Numbered from the stretch's first letter, positions 26,381-35,033 are shown. The stretch is 64,000 nt of DNA from Maritimibacter sp. DP1N21-5 (GCF_019218295.1 NZ_JAHUZF010000006.1:372001-436000), one strand, 5' to 3'. Translations and numbers: made by a program. Notes: generated by a model from the sequence alone, not told the origin.

Positions 26381-26646
26381 TGCATCTCGCCGCCCGACAG
26401 GACCATGCGCGCGGCCAGGGGATCGCGGTAATCGAGCCCCGTCGCATCGCAGAGCGCAACGACCCAGTTGTCGTCCATCGTCAGGAAATCCAGCACCGCG
26501 CCAAGGGCCTGGTCATCCTCAGCCGCGCGGCGCAGCGACCCGGCGTCGCCCCCCGTCGCGCCAAGGAAAACAGGCAAGAGCTCGTCATTGCCGACCAGCC
26601 AGCCAAGGGCCGTCAGGGCGACTGTCTCGGCACGATCCCGCGTCAT
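26371..26646 (-). CDS. DUF3572 family protein
   Basis: 91-residue soluble protein from ATG 26646, which is preceded on the minus strand by AGGGAAAGATCACC. It matches the alphaproteobacterial DUF3572 family: AETVALTALGWLVGNDELLPVFLGATG, then DDNWVVALCDATGL (described here in pieces). No catalytic or metal-binding motif is seen. It heads the operon with the HAD phosphatase (10-base overlap) and diverges from the PleD-like gene. An upstream in-frame Met exists but would run into the divergent promoter region. Function unknown. Confidence 0.8.
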   Translation of the reverse strand: MTRDRAETVALTALGWLVGNDELLPVFLGATGGDAGSLRRAAEDDQALGAVLDFLTMDDNWVVALCDATGLDYRDPLAARMVLSGGEMHWT

Positions 26647-26740
26647 GGTGATCTTTCCCTCAGATGGAAACGCTTTGTTAACCCTTCTTGGCGAAAGTTG
26701 GAGCCAACGCAACGGATGCGAGTCGAATTTTAGGGATTTC

Positions 26741-28120
26741 ATGAGCGGCAGGATCCTCATAGCCGACGACCTCGTCACCGACCGGATCGCGCTCAAGGCG
26801 CGGCTGGCGCTGGCACGCTACGATGTCGTTCTGGCGCGCACCATGGCCGAGGTGGTCACGCATGTGGAGGCCGGGGTGCCCGACGTGATCCTGCTCGACC
26901 TCGGGTTTCCCGGCGGCGGGCTTGCCGCGTGCCGCCACCTGCGCGCGCTCGCCCCGCTCGCCGATGTGCCGATCGTCATCTATGGCGCGCGAAATGATCG
27001 CGACGCACGGATCGAAGCCTTGAAGGCGGGCGCGGACGAGGTTTTGGCCGGGCTTCCCGCCGAGGTCGAACTGTCGGCACTGCTTCGCTCTATCCTGCGT
27101 GACATGTCGATGCGCGGCGACCTGCTGCGGCGGCGCGACGTGTTGGGCCTCGCGGGGTTTTCCGAACCTGATGCCGGTTTTGCCCCACGTATCCGGGCGG
27201 CGATCGTTACGCCACAGGCGAATGCCGCCGTGATCTGGCGCCGGGCCCTGGCGGAAAGCCTCGGCGGCGATGTGGTGGCCGAGACGGCAGATGTCGCTCT
27301 TGAACCGAAACCGGTGCGGGCGCCGGATGCCTATGTCATCGTCGAGACTCCCGCGCACCCTGGATCGAGCCTCAGGCTGGTCAGCGAACTGCGCGCCCGT
27401 CAAGCGAGCCGTGACGCCGTGATCCTCTACCAGATGTTCGAGGGCGCAAGCGCGACCGCCGATCTTGCGCTTGATTTCGGGGCGAACGCCATCGTGCCAG
27501 GTCCTTTCGACGCGGCCGAACTGGCTCTGCGGCTCGACCGCCTCGTGACCCGGAAACGCGAAGCTGACAGGATGCGCGACGCGCTCGAAGACCGGCTCGA
27601 TCAGGCGCTGCGCGACCCGCTCACCGGGCTTTACAATCGCCGCTATGCCGACGGCTATCTCGACCGCCTTTGCCGGACGCAGGGGGCGGGCCGACCGGAC
27701 AGCTTTGCGCTGATGCTGCTCGACCTCGACCACTTCAAGGGCGTGAACGACCGTTTCGGGCATCTGGCCGGGGATGCTGTCCTGCGCAGCGTTGCGTCGC
27801 GCCTGCGGGCCGAATTGCGGGACTGCGATATGGTCGCCCGCGTTGGCGGCGAGGAATTCCTCGTCGTGCTGCCGGACACCGACAGCGAAACGGCGCGGGC
27901 TGTCGCCGAGCGCCTGCGGGCCGCGGTCGTGTCGCGGGACGTGGCCCTCGGGGCAGAGGGGCGCAGCGTTGCGATCTCGATCTCGGTTGGGGTAGCGGTG
28001 GCGCGCGTGGCCACGCTCGATGGCCGCAGCGCCTACGAGCGGGCGGATCAGGCGCTCTATGCGTCGAAGGCCGCCGGTCGTAACCTCGTCACCTTCGCCG
28101 CAACCCGCAACGCGGCCTGA
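26741..28120 (+). CDS. pleD: PleD-like response regulator/diguanylate cyclase
   Basis: 459 residues with PleD order. The first receiver domain has acidic D9/D10 and phosphoacceptor D53 (ILLDLGFPG). A second receiver-like domain (about 150-280) appears degenerate. The GGDEF domain carries VARVGGEEFLVV and an upstream RDCD inhibitory site. Length matches Caulobacter PleD. Phosphorylation of the first receiver should promote dimerisation and cyclic di-GMP synthesis. The start ATG 26741 gives MSGRILIADD directly. No cognate kinase or divK gene is adjacent. It diverges from the DUF3572 operon. Confidence 0.9.
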   Translation: MSGRILIADDLVTDRIALKARLALARYDVVLARTMAEVVTHVEAGVPDVILLDLGFPGGGLAACRHLRALAPLADVPIVIYGARNDRDARIEALKAGADEVLAGLPAEVELSALLRSILRDMSMRGDLLRRRDVLGLAGFSEPDAGFAPRIRAAIVTPQANAAVIWRRALAESLGGDVVAETADVALEPKPVRAPDAYVIVETPAHPGSSLRLVSELRARQASRDAVILYQMFEGASATADLALDFGANAIVPGPFDAAELALRLDRLVTRKREADRMRDALEDRLDQALRDPLTGLYNRRYADGYLDRLCRTQGAGRPDSFALMLLDLDHFKGVNDRFGHLAGDAVLRSVASRLRAELRDCDMVARVGGEEFLVVLPDTDSETARAVAERLRAAVVSRDVALGAEGRSVAISISVGVAVARVATLDGRSAYERADQALYASKAAGRNLVTFAATRNAA

Positions 28121-28142
28121 GCAGCGGCGTCTGGACCCGGCC

Positions 28143-28676
28143 CTAATCCCGGCCCGGCTCCCCCTTCAGCACGCGCCCGAACCCTTTTTCGAGCTTCTCC
28201 GCCACGGCCTGCCTCTCTTCCGGCGACATTGCGGCGATCTGCTCTGACACCACATCGCGCCCGATCTGGCTGCGGGTCTCGAACATCTGCGACTGCGCCT
28301 CCAGCGCCGCGCGAAACGCGTCTTCGTCGAAACGCTCGGCCCTGAGGAGCGTCAGCATCTCGCCCAGTTGCGCCGCGAACATGCCGCGGTTGTCGGCAAA
28401 GGTGCCCGCACGGCTGCGCATGTCCTCGGTGGCCCGCTCGCGGTAGTTGTCCGGCAAGGCGCGGCCGAAGGGCCCGAGGGCCGGGTCGACCCGCTCGCGT
28501 GGCGTGCGCGGACCAGGATCGCGTCCGGGCGGGCCGTCGCCCAGCCGGGCACCGACCACCAGTCCGACCACCATCAGATTGAGCGTGAGCGATGCGGCCA
28601 GCAGCAGCTTCACCCAGCCGGGCGTGCCGGATCTGGTCGTCGAAGGTTCGGGCCTTTGCGGGGTCTGCTCGGTCAT
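28143..28676 (-). CDS. Periplasmic heavy-metal-sensor-type protein (Metal_resist family)
   Basis: 177 residues with one N-terminal membrane helix (about 21-43, VKLLLAASLTLNLMVVGLVVG) and a helical periplasmic part. The C-terminal repeats around MLTLLRAERFDEDAFRAALE and MSPEERQAVAEKLE fit the Metal_resist/CnrX-CpxP-like group. It starts with a 4-base overlap on the anti-sigma stop, so it is the third gene of the ECF operon. A role in sensing envelope or metal stress for the sigma factor pair is inferred from this context. Metal ligands are not clearly visible. Confidence 0.75.
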   Translation of the reverse strand: MTEQTPQRPEPSTTRSGTPGWVKLLLAASLTLNLMVVGLVVGARLGDGPPGRDPGPRTPRERVDPALGPFGRALPDNYRERATEDMRSRAGTFADNRGMFAAQLGEMLTLLRAERFDEDAFRAALEAQSQMFETRSQIGRDVVSEQIAAMSPEERQAVAEKLEKGFGRVLKGEPGRD

Positions 28677-29068
28677 TGCGCCGCCTCCAGATCAAGCGCC
28701 AGAAGCGCACCATAGCCGGGGGCGAGATCCTCGATCTGGTAGACCTCGTTCGCCGGTGCGAGAAGCCCGCCGGTCACTGTGGACAGAGCCTCGGGCGCGG
28801 CTGCCCCGATCCAGACCCCGGCGACGGCGGCGGTGGCCATCCCGGCAAAGGCGGGCCATCCGCCCACCGCCGCCGCCAGAGCCATCAGGAAAGGCCGCCG
28901 AGACGGTGCGCGCGCGGGGGCAGCACCTTGCCGCGCCTGTGCGATCCGTTCTGCATCCGCCATGATCCGGCCCAGCAACTCGGCCGAGGGCGTCGGTATT
29001 TCGGTCCGCCCCGCCGCGAAGTAGCTTTCGAGCAGATGATCGTCGTCGTTCAGCTCACGTTTCGTCAT
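28673..29068 (-). CDS. Putative membrane anti-sigma factor
   Basis: 131 residues. The N-terminal cytoplasmic part (about 1-55: DDHLLESYFAAGR and LLGRIMADAERIAQARQG) is followed by one or two hydrophobic segments (about 60-95) and a short periplasmic tail. Layout and position immediately after an ECF sigma gene suggest an anti-sigma factor, but no zinc-binding HxxxCxxC is present. Its start overlaps the sigma stop by 14 bases and its stop overlaps the Metal_resist start by 4. The call rests mainly on context. Confidence 0.6.
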   Translation of the reverse strand: MTKRELNDDDHLLESYFAAGRTEIPTPSAELLGRIMADAERIAQARQGAAPARAPSRRPFLMALAAAVGGWPAFAGMATAAVAGVWIGAAAPEALSTVTGGLLAPANEVYQIEDLAPGYGALLALDLEAAQ

Positions 29069-29642
29069 ATCCCAACTCCTCGCGCCGTCCGGACAGGATC
29101 CGGGCCAGCGCTCTCTTGCCGCGTGCAGTCAGGCTTTCGACCGCTTCGACACTAATCTCCATCGTCTCGGCGATCTCCGGGTTCCCCAACCCGTCTAGAT
29201 GCCTGAGTATCACCGCTTCCCTCTGCCGCTCCGGCAGTTCGTCGAGCGCGGCCTGAAGTGCTGTCGCCCGGTCCGCGTCCATCATCCGTGCCGCGACTCC
29301 GGGCGAATCGTCTTCGGGTTCCGGCATGGAGTCCATGTCGACGCCGCGCCGTTTGCGCAGCCGGTCGGTGCACAGATTGGTCGTGACCCGAAAGAGCCAG
29401 GTCGTCACCTTGGCCTCACCCTGGCGCCAGTCGGGTGCGACCTTCCACAGGCGAAGCATCGCTTCCTGCGTCACGTCCTCGGCCTCGGCGCGGTCGCCCT
29501 TGAGCATCCGCGTGGCGAAGCCCAGAACACGCGGCGCAAGACGGGCGGTGAGCAGCATCGCCGCCTCCCGGTCGCCATTCCCATAGGCGACCAGCAGAGC
29601 CTCGTCCGAGACTTCATCGCTTGCGTCCAAAGCCATATCCAT
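29055..29642 (-). CDS. ECF-family RNA polymerase sigma factor
   Basis: 195 residues if started at ATG 29642. Region 2 is clear (DVTQEAMLRLWKVAPDW, then TWLFRVTTNLCTDRLRKRRG) and region 4 has ELPERQREAVILRHLDGLGN and a helix-turn-helix (PEIAETMEISVEAVESLTARGKR, in pieces). A longer frame to 29699 would place a 13-bp perfect hairpin inside the coding region, so I prefer 29642; ATG 29636 is also possible. It is first in an operon with the anti-sigma candidate and the Metal_resist protein. It probably responds to an envelope or metal signal. Confidence 0.9.
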   Translation of the reverse strand: MDMALDASDEVSDEALLVAYGNGDREAAMLLTARLAPRVLGFATRMLKGDRAEAEDVTQEAMLRLWKVAPDWRQGEAKVTTWLFRVTTNLCTDRLRKRRGVDMDSMPEPEDDSPGVAARMMDADRATALQAALDELPERQREAVILRHLDGLGNPEIAETMEISVEAVESLTARGKRALARILSGRREELGYDET

Positions 29643-29664
29643 CGCGTCCGGTTGGTATCCTGTC

Positions 29665-29697
29665 GCCGGTTCCCGCGCAATCGACGCGGGAACCGGC
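29665..29697. repeat. 13-bp perfect inverted repeat before the ECF sigma gene
   Basis: GCCGGTTCCCGCG (29665-29677) pairs perfectly with CGCGGGAACCGGC (29685-29697) around a 7-base loop. It lies 23 bases upstream of the preferred sigma start. There is no T-tract on the minus strand, so it may be an operator or leader hairpin rather than a terminator. Confidence 0.7.
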
Positions 29698-29706
29698 ACA
29701 TTCAGA

Positions 29707-29738
29707 CCGGGGCAGGGCGCGCAAGGCCCTTGCCCCGG
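29707..29738 (-). terminator. Hairpin downstream of the EF-hand gene
   Basis: CCGGGGCAGGGC (29707-29718) pairs with GCCCTTGCCCCGG (29726-29738), 12 bp with one bulged T. It begins 19 bases after the EF-hand stop on the minus strand. No T-run follows, so termination efficiency is uncertain. Confidence 0.6.
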
Positions 29739-29756
29739 AGAGGTGTGTTCCGGCGT

Positions 29757-30446
29757 TCAGTTCGCCTCGGTGTCGGGCGCCGCGTCAGCCGCTGGCGGCA
29801 TCGGCCTGTTGCCCATTCGGCCCTGACCTGCACCGGGACCCCGGCGCTCACCGCCGCGCTCCATCCGCTCGCCGTGACCATTGCCGCGCCGGGCCTTCAT
29901 GGCGTCGAATTCCGCCTTGCTGATCGCCCCGTCGTCGTCGGTGTCGAAGCGGTCGATCATCCGCGCCGCGCGGTCGCCGGTCTGCATTTCCTCGCCCTCG
30001 AGCGTGGCATTCCCGTCCGCATCACCTCGCGCGATCATATGTTGGGCCATCTTCTCGGCCCGCGCGGTCACCTGCGCGTCCGACGGACGACCGGGCACTT
30101 CGCCGGGCGCCGCCCGGGTGACGCGCGCCTCATAGGCTTCGTCGAAGCGCGCGACATTGGCTGCGGTCAGCTCTGACAAGGTCACACTGCCGTCTCCGTC
30201 GGCATCGGCACCGTCGAAAAACGCCTGCGCCCGCGCGGTGAAGTCCTCGGCCGTGATCGACCCGTCGCCGTTTTCGTCGAGATCGGCAAAACTCATCTGC
30301 ATCCCGCCACGCATGCCGTGATCGCGTCCCATGTGACCGCCACCGTGCCGGTCCATGTCCCGGGCCTCCGCCATCGTGACCGAGGCGATGGAAACGGTAA
30401 GGCCGGTGACGACACCGACGGTTGCTATTTTCCAGACGTTCTTCAT
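29757..30446 (-). CDS. Secreted EF-hand calcium-binding protein
   Basis: 229 residues with a signal peptide (about 1-28). Four EF-hand loops are visible: DLDENGDGSITA (56-67), DADGDGSVTLSE (81-92), GDADGNATLEGE (141-152) and DTDDDGAISKAE (168-179). The C-terminus is Gly/Arg/Pro-rich. Two ATGs occur at the start; GGAG lies only 2 bases before the first (30452) but 8 before the second (30446), so 30446 is chosen. It lies upstream of the ECF operon on the same strand, separated by two hairpins. Calmodulin-like periplasmic calcium buffering or sensing is likely. Confidence 0.87.
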   Translation of the reverse strand: MKNVWKIATVGVVTGLTVSIASVTMAEARDMDRHGGGHMGRDHGMRGGMQMSFADLDENGDGSITAEDFTARAQAFFDGADADGDGSVTLSELTAANVARFDEAYEARVTRAAPGEVPGRPSDAQVTARAEKMAQHMIARGDADGNATLEGEEMQTGDRAARMIDRFDTDDDGAISKAEFDAMKARRGNGHGERMERGGERRGPGAGQGRMGNRPMPPAADAAPDTEAN

Positions 30447-30676
30447 GTTCATTTCTCCATTTGGCCGAGGTGTCCTGCCTTGCCTTCCGGCGCTCCAAGC
30501 CAATGTGCCCGACGCCACCTGACATGTTTCTCAAACGAGGCGTCTGCGGGTTTCCGTCGCCGGCGCACCGAATTTTTCCAGCGAGATACCGCCCGCGACA
30601 ATGCGCGCCATGGCCATCCCCGGCCCAAGTCCGCTAAGAAGCGCGAAGCGAACACGATCCCGAAAGAGAAACGACC

Positions 30677-31090
30677 ATGGATGCCGCAATGACGCCGGAG
30701 ATGTCCGAGGTGACCGCGGAGCGCCCGCTCAAGCAGGCGATCTGGCGCGGCTGGCGCAAGAAGTGCCCGGCCTGTGGCACCGGACCGATGATGAAAAGCT
30801 ACCTCAAGGTGCGCGATACCTGCACCGTCTGTGGCGAAGAACTCCATCACCAGCGCGCCGACGACGGGCCTGCCTATCTGACCATCCTCGTGGTCGGGCA
30901 CCTTCTGGTGCCGTTCTTTCACTTCGGTTACGTAAGGTTCCGGCCCGATCCGATGCTGTTCTCGGCTATTCTGGCGGTGCTTGCGGTTGCGATGTCCCTC
31001 TACCTTCTGCCAAGGTTCAAGGGCCTGCTCGTGGGCGTGCAATGGGCGAAACGTCTGCACGGCTTCGGCACGGGGCAGAACGACGACTAG
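30677..31090 (+). CDS. DUF983 family membrane protein
   Basis: 137 residues matching DUF983, common in Alphaproteobacteria. An N-terminal zinc-ribbon-like pair CPACGTGPM (about 30-38) and CTVCGEELHH (48-57) is followed by two membrane helices (about 67-87 and 92-112). It diverges from the EF-hand gene and lies 31 bases before the NUDIX gene, which is probably co-transcribed. The biochemical function of the family is unknown; the two CxxC motifs suggest a bound zinc. Confidence 0.88.
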   Translation: MDAAMTPEMSEVTAERPLKQAIWRGWRKKCPACGTGPMMKSYLKVRDTCTVCGEELHHQRADDGPAYLTILVVGHLLVPFFHFGYVRFRPDPMLFSAILAVLAVAMSLYLLPRFKGLLVGVQWAKRLHGFGTGQNDD

Positions 31091-31121
31091 ACCGGGGCGC
31101 GGGGCCCTTTTGGGGGAACGC

Positions 31122-31832
31122 ATGACCGAGGACAAATCCAGGATCATCCGGGATGCAGCGACCGTGGTGCTGATCCGCGACGCGGAGACCGAGCCGCGCG
31201 TGCTCATGGGTCAACGCGGCGCCAAGGCCGCCTTCATGCCCAACAAGTTCGTCTTTCCGGGCGGTGCGCTCGATGGCGCGGACTGGCACGTGCCGCTGGC
31301 CGAGGCCGGGGCCGAACCCTGCCGCACGCGGCTCGGGGAAGAGGCATCGCCGGGCATCGGTCCCGCCCTTCTTGCCGCGGCGATCCGCGAGCTTTGGGAA
31401 GAAACCGGCCAGATCCTGGGCGAGCCAGGCGACTGGCGCGACGCGCCCGAAGACTGGGCCGATTTCGCCGCCACCGGCCATGTGCCGTCACCCGACGGCC
31501 TCGCCTTTGTTTTCCGCGCGATCACGCCCCCGGGCCGGACCCGTCGTTTCGATGCAAGGTTCTTTCTGGCGGATGCGAAGCGGCTTAAAACCGATCCGGA
31601 CGATTTCTCCCGCGCCTGCGACGAGTTGTCGGCTCTGCAGTGGATCCCGCTCGCACAGGTGCGCGATTTCGACCTGCCCTTCGTGACCCAGGTCGTTCTG
31701 GCCGAGGTCGCCGCGCGTCTTCCCGACGTCGATGCGCCCGAGAGCGTGCCCTTTTTCAAGAACGACGAGGAACAGAGCCGCTTTCTACGTCTGGGCGGCG
31801 TCCATCCGATGGATGCCGTCATGGGGGATTAA
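31122..31832 (+). CDS. NUDIX hydrolase
   Basis: 236 residues from ATG 31122, preceded by GGGGGAA. The NUDIX fold starts with RDAATVVLIRDAETEPRVLMGQRG, then FVFPGGALDGAD. The catalytic helix has the AIRELWEETGQIL core with the expected glutamates; an insertion of ~30 residues lies between the GG and the helix, as in coenzyme A or larger NUDIX subfamilies. It presumably hydrolyses a nucleoside diphosphate derivative; the substrate cannot be deduced. It is followed by a hairpin terminator shared with the converging helicase gene. Confidence 0.88.
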   Translation: MTEDKSRIIRDAATVVLIRDAETEPRVLMGQRGAKAAFMPNKFVFPGGALDGADWHVPLAEAGAEPCRTRLGEEASPGIGPALLAAAIRELWEETGQILGEPGDWRDAPEDWADFAATGHVPSPDGLAFVFRAITPPGRTRRFDARFFLADAKRLKTDPDDFSRACDELSALQWIPLAQVRDFDLPFVTQVVLAEVAARLPDVDAPESVPFFKNDEEQSRFLRLGGVHPMDAVMGD

Positions 31833-31846
31833 GGTTAACGCGCCCT

Positions 31847-31872
31847 CCTTCACTGCTTCATAAATACCTCGG
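31847..31872 (+). repeat. 26-base intergenic repeat, copy 1
   Basis: A 26-base stretch starting CCTTCACTGCTTCATAAATA recurs with one mismatch at 55373-55398. Both copies are intergenic. This one lies between the NUDIX stop and a hairpin. Similar CATAAATACCTCGG strings are common after genes in Rhodobacterales, from general knowledge. Confidence 0.65.
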
Positions 31873-31877
31873 GGAGC

Positions 31878-31901
31878 GCGAGGGGCGGAGCCCCTCGCTT
31901 T
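31878..31901. terminator. Bidirectional terminator between NUDIX and helicase genes
   Basis: GCGAGGGGC (31878-31886), loop GGA and GCCCCTCGC (31890-31898) form a perfect 9-bp stem followed by TTTCCCC on the plus strand. It separates two convergent genes. Confidence 0.8.
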
Positions 31902-31905
31902 CCCC

Positions 31906-34299
31906 TCAGGACTCCAAGCCAGCCTCCGCCATGAGCCGCGCCGCCTCAGCCGCGACCAGCGCCTCACGGCCTGCACCCTCCACCGGGACTTTCCCCGGTT
32001 CGAGAAACAGCGGCGCAGCGAAAGGGGTTACCCGGTCCGCAATCACGTGATCCACCTGCCCCTCGGTCCGCGCGAGCATCTCCTCGATCCTTCCGAAGGA
32101 AATCAGCCCCCGCATCGCCTCTTCCCGCGTGATCCGAAGGAGCAGATGCTCGGGATCATAGCGGTGGAGCGTGTCGTATAGAATGTCCGACGAGAACGTG
32201 GCCTGCCGTCCGTTTGACCGGTGGCCCGGAAAATTCCGGGGCGTGAGATGCGAGATGTTGGCCACCTCCTTGAAGGTCCGCTTCATGAGCGCATTCTTCG
32301 TGAGCCAGGTTTCGAGCCCCTCAACCAACCCCTCGCGGTCAAAGAGGAAGGACGGCTCGGCCACCGGGTGCAGCCCCCAGATCAGGACGGCGTAATCCGT
32401 CGCCACGAAGCCCAGCGGCGCGAGATTCGCCTCCTCCATCCGGTGGGTGAGAAGTAGCCCGAGCGTCTGCATCGCCCCGCGACCGGCAAAGCCATAGATT
32501 GCCGTCTGCGCCCGCCCGTCGTGGGGAAAGCTCTCCACGAGGATGCGCCCGGGCTGGGGCAGGTGGCTCACCTTGCGCTGAAGCCGGATCCATTCGGCGG
32601 TATGTCGCGGCAGGTCCGACAGGTCGTCGCGGTGAATGAGCCGCAGAATCCGGTCCGACAACTGCGTCGAGGTCGAGAACTTGGTGCCGGCGAACACAGC
32701 CACCTTCGGCTCGCGCCCCCGCTCGCGGCTCACCTCCACATGCATTTCCTTGAGGCTCTCGAAACGAACGATCTGGCCACCCATGAGGAAGGTGTCGCCG
32801 GGGGTGAGCGAGGCGGCGAAGCCTTCTTCCACCTCGCCCAACGGACGCCCCGCACCGCGCATCCGCACCTTGAGCGTATCGGTGTCTTGAATGGTGCCGA
32901 TGTTCATGCGCACAAGCTGCGTGGCGCGCGGGTCGCGAAGCTGCCAAAGCCCGTCGGGGCGGCGCATGAGCCGCTGCCAGCGGTCATAGGCCCGGAGCGC
33001 GTATCCCCCGGTCGCGACGAAATCCAAAGCTTCGTCGAACTGCGCCCGCGTGAGGCCCGCATAGGGTCCAGCCCGGCGCACCTCGGCAAAGAGCGCGGCC
33101 TCGTCGAAGGGGCCGGAACAGGCGACGATGAGGATATGCTGGCAGAGCACGTCGCGCGGGCCCGGTCCACGCGGATCGCCGTCTAGGTCGCGCGCATGGA
33201 CCGCCTCGATTGCCGCTTGGCACTCGATCACCTCCCAGCGGTTCGCAGGCACGACGATGGCCTTCGACGGCGCGTTGTAACGGTGGTTCGCCCGGCCAAT
33301 CCGCTGCACGAGGCGCTTCACGTTCTTCGGTGCCCCGATCTGCATGACGAGGTCGACATCGCCCCAGTCCAGACCCAGATCGAGCGTGCCGGTGCAGACG
33401 ATGGCGCGCAGGGTCCCGGCCACCATCGCCGCTTCGACCTTCTGGCGCTGTTCACGGGCCAGCGAGCCATGATGGATGCCGATCGGCAGGTCGTCCGTAT
33501 TGGCAAGCCACAGATTGTGAAAGAAAATCTCCGCCTGCGCGCGCGTGTTGTGGAAAATGAGCGTCGTCTTGTGACGCTTCACTTCCTCCAGTACCTCGGG
33601 GATCGCATAGATCGCCCCTCCGCCGGACCACGGGGGCGGGGCCGATGTGGTAAGCATGCTTACGTCAGGGTCCGGACCGGGGTCGGCGTTGAGCACGGGG
33701 CAACCGCCCGGGATCAGGAAGCGGGCAAGGGCCGGGGGGTCTTCGACCGTGGCCGACAGCCCCACCCGGCGCAGGCCCAGGCGCAGGGTTTCGAGCCGGG
33801 CCAGAGCCAGCATCAACTGATCGCCACGCTTCGACTCCGCCAGCGCGTGAAGTTCGTCGACGATGACACGTTCGAGCCCGGCGAACATGCGCGGCGCGTC
33901 TTCATACGACAGGAGCAGCGCGAGGCTCTCGGGCGTCGTGAGCAGGATTTCCGGCGGATCCACCCGCTGCGCCCTTTTCCGGGTCTGCGTCGTGTCACCC
34001 GAGCGATCCTCGACCCGGATCGGCAGACCCATCTCGGTGATCGGCCCGGTCAGGTTGCGCCGCATGTCTGCGGCAAGCGCCTTGAGCGGCGAGACATAGA
34101 GAGTATGCAGCCCACGGCGCGGTGCCTCGATCAGGTCGACCAGCGTCGGCAGGAACCCGGCCAGGGTCTTGCCTCCACCCGTGGGCGCGACCAGCAATGT
34201 CGCCGGGTCCTCGGCCTTTGCCAGCATCTCGTGCTGGTGCGGGTGCGGGGACCAACCCTTGGCGGCGAACCAATCGGTGAGAATGTTGGGCAGGGACAT
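31906..34299 (-). CDS. Ligase-associated DEXH-box helicase (Lhr-like)
   Basis: 797 residues, superfamily 2 helicase of the ligase-associated DNA damage response group. Walker A APTGGGKT (38-45, K44), motif Ib SPLKALAADMRR, motif II DELH (VDELHALAES), motif III VGLSATVED, motif V around GTLDLGLDWGDVD and motif VI QRIGRANHR are all visible. The winged-helix and Lhr-core C-terminal regions follow. In many genomes the gene sits with an ATP-dependent DNA ligase, a beta-CASP exonuclease and a calcineurin-like phosphoesterase, but none of these is adjacent here. It converges on the NUDIX gene and diverges from DUF4405. Confidence 0.92.
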   Translation of the reverse strand: MSLPNILTDWFAAKGWSPHPHQHEMLAKAEDPATLLVAPTGGGKTLAGFLPTLVDLIEAPRRGLHTLYVSPLKALAADMRRNLTGPITEMGLPIRVEDRSGDTTQTRKRAQRVDPPEILLTTPESLALLLSYEDAPRMFAGLERVIVDELHALAESKRGDQLMLALARLETLRLGLRRVGLSATVEDPPALARFLIPGGCPVLNADPGPDPDVSMLTTSAPPPWSGGGAIYAIPEVLEEVKRHKTTLIFHNTRAQAEIFFHNLWLANTDDLPIGIHHGSLAREQRQKVEAAMVAGTLRAIVCTGTLDLGLDWGDVDLVMQIGAPKNVKRLVQRIGRANHRYNAPSKAIVVPANRWEVIECQAAIEAVHARDLDGDPRGPGPRDVLCQHILIVACSGPFDEAALFAEVRRAGPYAGLTRAQFDEALDFVATGGYALRAYDRWQRLMRRPDGLWQLRDPRATQLVRMNIGTIQDTDTLKVRMRGAGRPLGEVEEGFAASLTPGDTFLMGGQIVRFESLKEMHVEVSRERGREPKVAVFAGTKFSTSTQLSDRILRLIHRDDLSDLPRHTAEWIRLQRKVSHLPQPGRILVESFPHDGRAQTAIYGFAGRGAMQTLGLLLTHRMEEANLAPLGFVATDYAVLIWGLHPVAEPSFLFDREGLVEGLETWLTKNALMKRTFKEVANISHLTPRNFPGHRSNGRQATFSSDILYDTLHRYDPEHLLLRITREEAMRGLISFGRIEEMLARTEGQVDHVIADRVTPFAAPLFLEPGKVPVEGAGREALVAAEAARLMAEAGLES

Positions 34300-34434
34300 G
34301 AGGGGGAAGATAGGTCCCGACGGGCGCGAAAAGAAGATCGAAAAACGTCCACAGGCGCGACGGAATTCCCCAGTCCGAACGTTCAGTTTCCAAGGAACAT
34401 AAGTCGCGAACGTTGCACGAAAGATTGTCCAGTC

Positions 34435-34941
34435 ATGGCGAACCCGTTTTCTTCCAAATCTCTGCGCCCCTGGGCCACGCCGCTAACCATCGCGACGACG
34501 CTCGTCACGCTGGTCTCGGGTGTCCTCCTGTTTTTTCACCTGGCGCCCGGCCTGTCACGACCGGCCCACGAATGGATCGGCATGGTCATGGTGGCGGCGG
34601 TGGCCGCGCATATGCTGCTCAACTGGCGGGCCTTCACGACTTATTTCAAGCGGCCCTTGGGTCTCGGTCTCATCGCTGCGGGTGTGGCGGTGACGGTGGC
34701 CAGCATGGTGATACCCCCGGCGCAACCGGCTGGTGGCAGCCCGGTTGGCATGATCCTGCAGGCGATGAACGGTGCCGAGGTGAGGGTGCTGGCCGATCTC
34801 GCCCATCGCGACGTGACCGAGGTCATCGCGCAGCTGGCAGTAGACGGTATGGCGGCGACGCCCGAGACGACGCTCGCCCAGCTTTCGGGCGGTGACCGTG
34901 GCCGGCAGATGGCGCTGCTTCAGGATATCCTGAAGCCATAG
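34435..34941 (+). CDS. DUF4405-family membrane protein
   Basis: 168 residues from ATG 34435. Three or four membrane helices: about 14-35, 46-62 and 76-95. Conserved histidines include H47 in RPAHEWIGM and H60 in VAAHMLLNW, placed like haem ligands in cytochrome b561-type DUF4405 proteins. The soluble C-terminus (about 105-168) carries LAHRDVTEVIAQL and LLQDILKP, resembling a small helical partner domain. It may be a membrane electron-transfer component. It is transcribed alone, with a strong hairpin after it. Confidence 0.72.
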   Translation: MANPFSSKSLRPWATPLTIATTLVTLVSGVLLFFHLAPGLSRPAHEWIGMVMVAAVAAHMLLNWRAFTTYFKRPLGLGLIAAGVAVTVASMVIPPAQPAGGSPVGMILQAMNGAEVRVLADLAHRDVTEVIAQLAVDGMAATPETTLAQLSGGDRGRQMALLQDILKP

Positions 34942-34993
34942 CGCCTCACGGATCCCGTTCCCCGCCTGTTGCGTTCGATGCGGGGGACGGGTC

Positions 34994-35026
34994 GGCGGTG
35001 CGGGGTTGCGTTCCCCCCGCACCGCC
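34994..35026. terminator. Bidirectional terminator between DUF4405 and AAA+ genes
   Basis: GGCGGTGCGGGG (34994-35005) and CCCCGCACCGCC (35015-35026) form a perfect 12-bp stem with a 9-base loop in a 92-base convergent gap. No T-run is present on either side. Confidence 0.7.
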
Positions 35027-35033
35027 AATCGCG

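Noticed and set aside
34377..34440. Repeated CGAACGTT near the helicase start, considered as an SOS/LexA box
   Set aside because: Spacing does not fit the alphaproteobacterial GTTC-N7-GTTC pattern, so LexA control is not supported.
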